This document shows positions 58,176 to 64,000 of a stretch of DNA of 64,000 nt, one piece after another. Each line of letters opens with the position of its first letter. Position 1 is the first letter of the stretch. Made by a program: the position numbers and the translations under genes. Source of the stretch: Druceiella hillmani (Eukaryota; Arthropoda; Insecta; Lepidoptera; Hepialidae); assembly GCA_039881145.1 (NCBI GenBank), contig JAYKKI010000063.1:13702044-13766043 (forward strand), read 5' to 3'. The notes below the pieces were generated by a model. The model was not told where the DNA came from. It did not search any database and saw only the letters and a list, made by a program, of their open reading frames with translations.

Positions 58176-59450
58176 TGTATACTAATATATGACAAAATAT
58201 ACATATAAAAAGAAAAAATAACAGACGATGTGGAGCAGAATCTAAGACCTATATAAATTAGGGGATAAAGACGAGCTGCCTTGGATAGTGGACACTGCTC
58301 TGCCCTGGATAGGGGGTTTATTCAGGCAGCTAGGACAAGTATGTTACAGGATATAGGGCTCAAGCAGAAGATAAGAAGAAAATATGGCATTCTATTTACG
58401 TATTTGTGATTGATGTTCCATTAATATTTTTATTTTCTTTCATTTGTTATTAAACATGTTGTGTATATATTTTAAATTATGTGCCAAAAACGTTGGGTAC
58501 ATTTTTTCCATAACGCGAGGGTTGTTTGTAGTTTATTTAATCAATATTATGAATATTATTTTTTTTAAAATTTTTATATGTAGTTTGTATTTGTATAGAT
58601 AAAGTGATGTAGTAAGACACATTTTCCCTGTTATTAGAAATTTTGCGTCATGGAAATTTATCACGGAAGAATAAAATTTGTATTGTGCTTAGTAGTAAGA
58701 AAATTATTTTTCATTAATTCTTTCTAGCCTACGAAATAAAATTAAATTTTTCCAATTTCCCGTTTTATTATGAAATTATCTATCCGTCTTTTATAATCAA
58801 CTTACATATTTATGTTAAATCTTAATTTTCTAAGTCACGAGGTTTAGACTATACAAACTTAGACAGACAAACGAATATAAGTCATAACTTGACTCTTAAA
58901 TATTTTCATTCTTCTTTATTATTAAAACACTGAGTCAAAATTTCCAAGTAAAATTATAAAAAAGAAATGATCATTTTGACATCAAGTTTTTCGTTTCCTT
59001 TCAAGAATGAAACATTTGGTTACAGATTTAAGATAAAAGAAAGAAATCTTTAACGGCTTGAAAAACCTGTAACAATTTATAAAAATATTAGGTTTGCCAC
59101 TACTTTTATAAAAAAAACCCGATTAATTTTTGTTTTAACTGAACTCTCCTACATGTAAAATGGGAACGAAAACCTTTTTTTCGCATATTCCATCGAATGG
59201 GATATCTATGAAAATGTCTTTTAAAATGAAAAATCCATTTAATACGTCATTTGCTATGCATGATCAGTCGCGACCAAAAGCTGACGAAGTATGGTGCCGA
59301 AGTATCATGGTGCCGAAGTATCAGAGTAATATTATTTTATGTATTCAATAGCTAGCAATATTTCATAGTTCAATCAGTTAAATGTTTTAAAATATATGAA
59401 TAAACGTAGCAAAAGGAAATCAAACACAAGCTTGTTTGGGAATTGGGTAT
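58176..59450. other. Non-coding, nothing recognised
   Basis: A patch at 58270-58375 contains two CTGCCYTGGATAG words. ATGGTGCCGAAGTATC is duplicated at 59291 and 59307. A 63-codon frame at 59160-59351 has no recognised domain. Confidence 0.45.
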
Positions 59451-59809
59451 TTGACTAATTTTTTTTTATTTCATTAACCATAATTTCAAGGTACAAACTG
59501 ATGAAGAGTGAAAAAAATTTTTAATAATCTTAAAAATTTACCGAGTTATAAAAGTTTAAATTTAACCTTTAGATAAGGACGACAATACTGTGTTGTGAGG
59601 TCATTTTTAATATTGCACATTATATTTTACGAGAGGAAAAGAGACAGGGATATACCCAACTCTATCCGTATCTTCAAATTTAGAAGCCCACAACTGGCTT
59701 ATTTTTCAATCAATTTTTGAATTTTTTTCAAGATTGGTTTTTAATTAACTTATATTTCACAATATTGTACGAAAAATACCAAAATTTAGAATGAGTCAAC
59801 TACCGTATT
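59451..59809 (-). mobile_element. R367 repeat family, copy 5
   Basis: Reverse orientation, beginning AATTGGGTATTTGACTAATT and ending GAGTCAACTACCGTATT, 359 bp. It is close to copy 2 throughout, for example GACAGGGATATACCCAACTC. Confidence 0.86.
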
Positions 59810-60304
59810 AGTCATTGTTGTTTTATATAGGAATGAGTTTTGCTAATCCATAAACAAAAACAAGTTAAAAATTAAATAGAATACCCAAATACAGAGCTAA
59901 AATTCACAAAATTTGTGTTATGTTGAATTATGAAATGAGTAAAACATATTTGGAAAAAATATATTTGGAAATTTCCCGCGACGTTAATAAAGTTTTTTTA
60001 ATGGTACAAAGTTTCATACTAAACCAATTTGAATGGAATTTGGTATCTGAACGTTTCCTATAAATTTATCCAAACGTTTCTAATTTTTTTTAAACTCAAA
60101 ATTTTGGATGCTTCCATTAAAAACGTTAAAAATTTATTGTGTCCAAAATAGATTCAAAGATTTTTCTTCACATTTTCCACATGATTAATAAATTCAACAA
60201 TATAATTCGTTTCCCCTTAAAAAGTTAGGGTTGTTTCTGTCCGAATTCGGATCTTGCCGTTACCGGAGAGAATATGCGAAGCGCTGTCATATTATTTATT
60301 TATT
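59810..60304. other. Non-coding, nothing recognised
   Basis: AT-rich spacer. CGTTACCGGAGAGAATATGC at 60258 may already belong to the retroelement fragment that follows. Confidence 0.4.
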
Positions 60305-60560
60305 TCGTCACCATAATCATCATCAACTAGTTAAAGTTCAATATTGAACATGAGCTTTCCATAATTTTTTTCATCTGCTTTTACTTCCCTCCGGTCCGAT
60401 GCCAGTCACTCATTAAAGACTACCTGCTCACCTGGTAAATAGCATACCGGGTTTTCAGCTTCGGGTCTGCATTCTACCAAGCTCCGACTCAATCGGTCAT
60501 TATACCACATCAATAGATGCCATCCCACTACTCTTCTTGGCAACTCTGTTTCCAATATCA
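60305..60560 (-). mobile_element. Non-LTR retrotransposon 3' end fragment (reverse strand)
   Basis: Read on the reverse strand, it ends CATGTTCAATATTGAACTTT, AACTAGTTGATGATGATTAT, GGTGA. This is the tail of a widespread insect LINE type (ATGTCCAGCAGTGGACT...GGTTGATGATGATGATG), as I recall it. Upstream CGGTCATTATACCACATCAA, CGGGTTTTCAGCTTCGGGTC on the plus strand match the layout of the C-terminal coding part in the same family. No frame remains open. Confidence 0.5.
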
Positions 60561-61311
60561 GTAAAGCCAGTAACATCACACTATTATTTTATTTTAAGGA
60601 AAAACTAAAAAAATGTAATTAGCATTTTTTTAATGAAGACAGTATAAAAAGTTTATATAAAAATTTAGAATTATAGATCATGTGTGAGGATCTGGAGCTC
60701 ATACCTTTTCCATCACTACTGAACAACATCGAACGCTGGGCACTTCAGTTCCATTAGTTGCTTGCCTTTTGTAGCTTTAGACTGGTCTAATGGCTCTAAA
60801 TATGTCAGTTTTTCGTTAATTAACCAATTTCTTTTAAAATCTATATGAAATTTCATTAATCTACCCTATTACTAATTCCATTTCTAAAAAAATACTATTT
60901 TTTACTGCAACAAAGTAAAGTCCTTTCAAATGAATGTTCTATGCTTCCTCTCTTTAGTTGCATAAACCGATATCTGTTAGAAATATTTCCAATAAATACA
61001 TAATAACAGTAGACAACATTTAGGCGGAATTTTGAGGTAGTATTTGGAAGAGATTGGAATAAAAGTAATGCCGTAGTCAGCCAGAATTCTCAATCTTAAC
61101 CCTTTAGTACATCTAAGGAATATGTTAAAATATATGATTTTATTCCGTAATTTCGTCACAACAAACCTTGAAGTAAGGAGGAGTGAAAAGAAATTTCTAC
61201 AAATGTGATTCCAAATCATTAAAAAAATAAATACAAGCAGTAATAAGGGTAAGAGAAGAAACCGCGTCTAATTATGCAGTTTATTTGAAAAGGGTTTACC
61301 GGATAAATATG
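60561..61311. other. Non-coding, nothing recognised
   Basis: A mixed patch at 60680-60790 (GTGAGGATCTGGAGCTCATA) and an 80-codon minus frame at 60977-61219 lack recognisable content. Confidence 0.45.
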
Positions 61312-61964
61312 ACGAGTCGGCCCCCAAATGGAAACCTATATGAAAATTTATGTTTCAATATCGATTTTATGTACAAACACATTTATGTACGTTTAGCGAC
61401 CGCGTTCCGCTTTGACCTTGAGATATAACAGTACGCATGTTATTCAATGAAAGCTAAAGAAGTAAAACTAACGCGAGGGTTTAGGTAACTTTACAGAATA
61501 TAATACATAATTTTTTCCAGATTTTTAGAATAATTTTTCTTATCAAAAGAAATAATATTTTTTTCGTGACTTACATTTGTGACTTACAATCACTGAAATA
61601 ATATATGTTATGCTTCTTTATATGCACTATTACTCATAAAAATTATGTGAGAAAAAAATTGGTGTAACACTTCGAAAAAAAATAAAGCGTGATTCGTGCT
61701 TTGTAGTGTAATGTACTGTTTTAGGGAATTATATAATATACTCTATAAAATTACCTAAAGCATCCCATTGGTTTTACCTCTTTAGCTTAATTCGTTTTTG
61801 AGATAAATCTCTTTGAATAATAGTTATGCGTACTGTTACTTTTTTTTCATACCTCAAGATCAAAGCGGAACGCGGCCGCGAAACATACATAAATCGTGTT
61901 TGTATATCAAGTCGATATTAAAACACAAGTTTCGATATATATTCGCATTTGCGGGCCGACTCGT
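61312..61964. mobile_element. ~650-bp MITE with ~200-bp terminal inverted repeats
   Basis: The left arm has ACGAGTCGGCCCCCAAATG, CAATATCGATTTTATGTACA, ACCGCGTTCCGCTTTGACCT, AACAGTACGCATGTTATTCA, GGTTTAGGTAA. The right arm in reverse complement has ACGAGTCGGCCCGCAAATG, AATATCGACTTGATATACAA, GGCCGCGTTCCGCTTTGATC, AACAGTACGCATAACTATTA, GCTTTAGGTAATTTTATAGA. Arms pair over about 200 bp with small indels, leaving a ~200-bp AT-rich centre. No frame. No clean target duplication seen. Confidence 0.85.
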
Positions 61965-62516
61965 TTTTATTTGTATCATTTAATTTAAATTAATTGGTTA
62001 TTTTATTAAATTGTGATTTAATTCGTTTAAAACATAAATCAATATAAAATAATAATACGAAACAAAAGGTACAGCCCTATAGTACAAGAAAAAGTGCAGG
62101 CAGTTCAATTTTTGCCGTCCACTCTGAAAGCCGTACACAACGGACTTACGATAATAATTTATATGGATATCGCGTCGGATGCTCAACGGGCAGCAGAAAA
62201 CATAATCGACTATTTCGCTCTCGATTGCTCTATTTGTACAAGTGTGAATAAGAAAAAAAAGATTCAATGATTATCTGTATTTCGGATTATTAACAAATAA
62301 AATATATTACTTTCGCTGCCTGACGTAAAATTCACTTTGGACGTAAGGAATTTAAAAAATAAGCAAATTCATACTTTGTCGATTAATATCAATTGGATAG
62401 TATTTTTCGAACCATCAGTCTCAATCCTTTCCCGTTCTAAACTCTGAAATAAAACTTTGGAACCATCTAGATTCCGATGTCATACTCTCTCTATATATTT
62501 AATGTTTCTCAGAAAA
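61965..62516. other. Non-coding, nothing recognised
   Basis: AT-rich with an 89-codon minus frame at 61998-62267 that lacks a known domain. The stretch ends at the start of the satellite. Confidence 0.45.
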
Positions 62517-64000
62517 ATTCGTATCTCTCGTAATCTTACCTTCTTTAGTTTTTCATTTCTCTATTTCTATAACTATACCAAGTAAATGTAAAAAATTCTA
62601 TAACTATACCAACTAAATGTAAAAATTCGTATCTCTCGTAATCTTACCTTCCTTAATTCTTCATTTCTCTATTTCTATATCTATACCAAGTAAATGTAAA
62701 AAATTCTATAACTATACCAAGTAAATGTAAAAATTCGTATCTCTCGTAATCTTACCTTCTTTAATTCTTCATTTCTCTATTTCTATAACTATACCAAGTA
62801 AATGTAAAAAATTCTATAACTATACCAAGTAAATGTAAAAATTCGTATCTCTCGTAATCTTACCTTCTTTAATTCTTCATTTCTCTATTTCTATAACTAT
62901 ACCAAGTAAATGTAAAAAATTCTATAACTATACCAACTAAATGTAAAAATTCGTATCTCTCGTAATCTTACCTTCTTTAATTCTTCATTTCTCTATTTCT
63001 ATAACTATACCAAGTAAATGTAAAAAATTCTATAACTATACCAACTAAATGTAAAAATTCGTATCTCTCGTAATCTTACCTTCTTTAATTCTTCATTTCT
63101 CTATTTCTATAACTATACCAAGTAAATGTAAAAAATTCTATAACTATACCAACTAAATGTAAAAATTCGTATCTCTCGTAATCTTACCTTCTTTAATTCT
63201 TCATTTCTCTATTTCTATAACTATACCAAGTAAATGTAAAAAATTCTATAACTATACCAACTAAATGTAAAAATTCGTATCTCTCGTAATCTTACCTTCT
63301 TTAATTCTTCATTTCTCTATTTCTATAACTATACCAAGTAAATGTAAAAAATTCTATAACTATACCAACTAAATGTAAAAATTCGTATCTCTCGTAATCT
63401 TACCTTCTTTAATTCTTCATTTCTCTATTTCTATAACTATACCAAGTAAGTGTAAAAAATTCTATAACTATACCAACTAAATGTAAAAATTCGTATCTCT
63501 CGTAATCTTACCTTCTTTAATTCTTCATTTCTCTATTTCTATAACTATACCAAGTAAATGTAAAAAATTCTATAACTATACCAAGTAAATGTAAAAATTC
63601 GTATCTCTCGTAATCTTACCTTCTTTAATTCTTCATTTCTCTATTTCTATAACTATACCAAGTAAATGTAAAAAATTCTATAACTATACCAACTAAATGT
63701 AAAAATTCGTATCTCTCGTAATCTTACCTTCTTTAATTCTTCATTTCTCTATTTCTATAACTATACCAAGTAAATGTAAAAAATTCTATAACTATACCAA
63801 CTAAATGTAAAAATTCGTATCTCTCGTAATCTTACCTTCTTTAATTCTTCATTTCTCTATTTCTATAACTATACCAAGTAAATGTAAAAAATTCTATAAC
63901 TATACCAACTAAATGTAAAAATTCGTATCTCTCGTAATCTTACCTTCTTTAATTCTTCATTTCTCTATTTCTATAACTATACCAAGTAAATGTAAAAAAT
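62517..64000. repeat. 108-bp satellite array, 13.7 copies, open at the window end
   Basis: ATTCGTATCTCTCGTAATCT recurs exactly every 108 bp from 62517 (62625, 62733, 62841 ... 63921). Each unit includes a ~30-bp sub-repeat (CTATAACTATACCAAGTAAA, TGTAAAA) twice; the second copy is usually CCAACTAAATG and in a few units CCAAGTAAATG. Only rare substitutions distinguish units (CCTTCC in one, GTAAGTG in one), so it is highly homogeneous. The array continues beyond the window. Confidence 0.98.

Noticed and set aside
62517..64000. CRISPR array
   Set aside because: The whole 108-bp unit is repeated, spacers included, so it is a satellite.

Overview
The window is AT-rich eukaryotic DNA, by eye around 70% A+T or more, with no intact protein-coding gene that I can support. 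Degraded mariner transposase, degraded insect-type non-LTR reverse transcriptase, tRNA-headed SINEs, a hAT-type MITE, many foldback/TIR elements, minisatellites and (TA)n arrays all point to an arthropod nuclear genome, most likely an insect. Several dispersed repeats resemble families I recall from lepidopteran and other insect genomes (fragments with GGTTCCGTAC-like blocks next to CAGACGGACAGA-like blocks), but I cannot fix the order. The window is best read as an intergenic or long-intron stretch, and almost every feature in it is a mobile element or a tandem repeat.

Layout. 1-10 kb: a foldback element lying between two (TA)n tracts, a five-copy 105-bp tandem array, a hAT MITE with a perfect 8-bp target duplication, an inverted-repeat-bounded unit next to a 44-bp array, a dead mariner copy, and a ~280-298-bp tandem array. 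10-20 kb: four copies of one foldback family (called F1 here), two small GC-richer islands, a 55-bp-arm hairpin and a 69-bp repeat that keeps a 158-codon frame open. 20-29 kb: a dispersed ~520-bp repeat, two tandem duplications, a nested block of inverted and direct duplications containing two copies of a 367-bp element (called R367 here), a 26-bp array and a 171-bp array with a (TA)n expansion inside one monomer, then a fifth F1 copy. 29-46 kb: more R367 copies, dispersed repeat fragments, a ~30-bp minisatellite, a reverse-strand LINE fragment, a 222-bp palindrome, a repeat carrying two local inverted duplications, a degenerate ~110-bp array, a 52-bp perfect palindrome and a pogo-like MITE. 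46-62 kb: a foldback, a SINE with a 13-bp target duplication, a 1.3-kb long-TIR element, a second SINE-like sequence, a TTAA-flanked TIR element, a GC-richer island with three CACGTG motifs, a fifth R367 copy, a LINE 3' tail and a 650-bp long-TIR element. 62.5 kb to the end: a 108-bp satellite array that runs out of the window.

No genes act together here. The mobile elements seen are either non-autonomous (MITEs, foldbacks, SINEs) or dead relics of autonomous ones (mariner, LINE). The open reading frames of 60-158 codons are explained by low-complexity or tandem DNA, or have no recognisable content. I found no convincing new functional system. The most useful observations are structural: defined element ends, target duplications, new repeat families and signs of how local repeats and hairpins arose.
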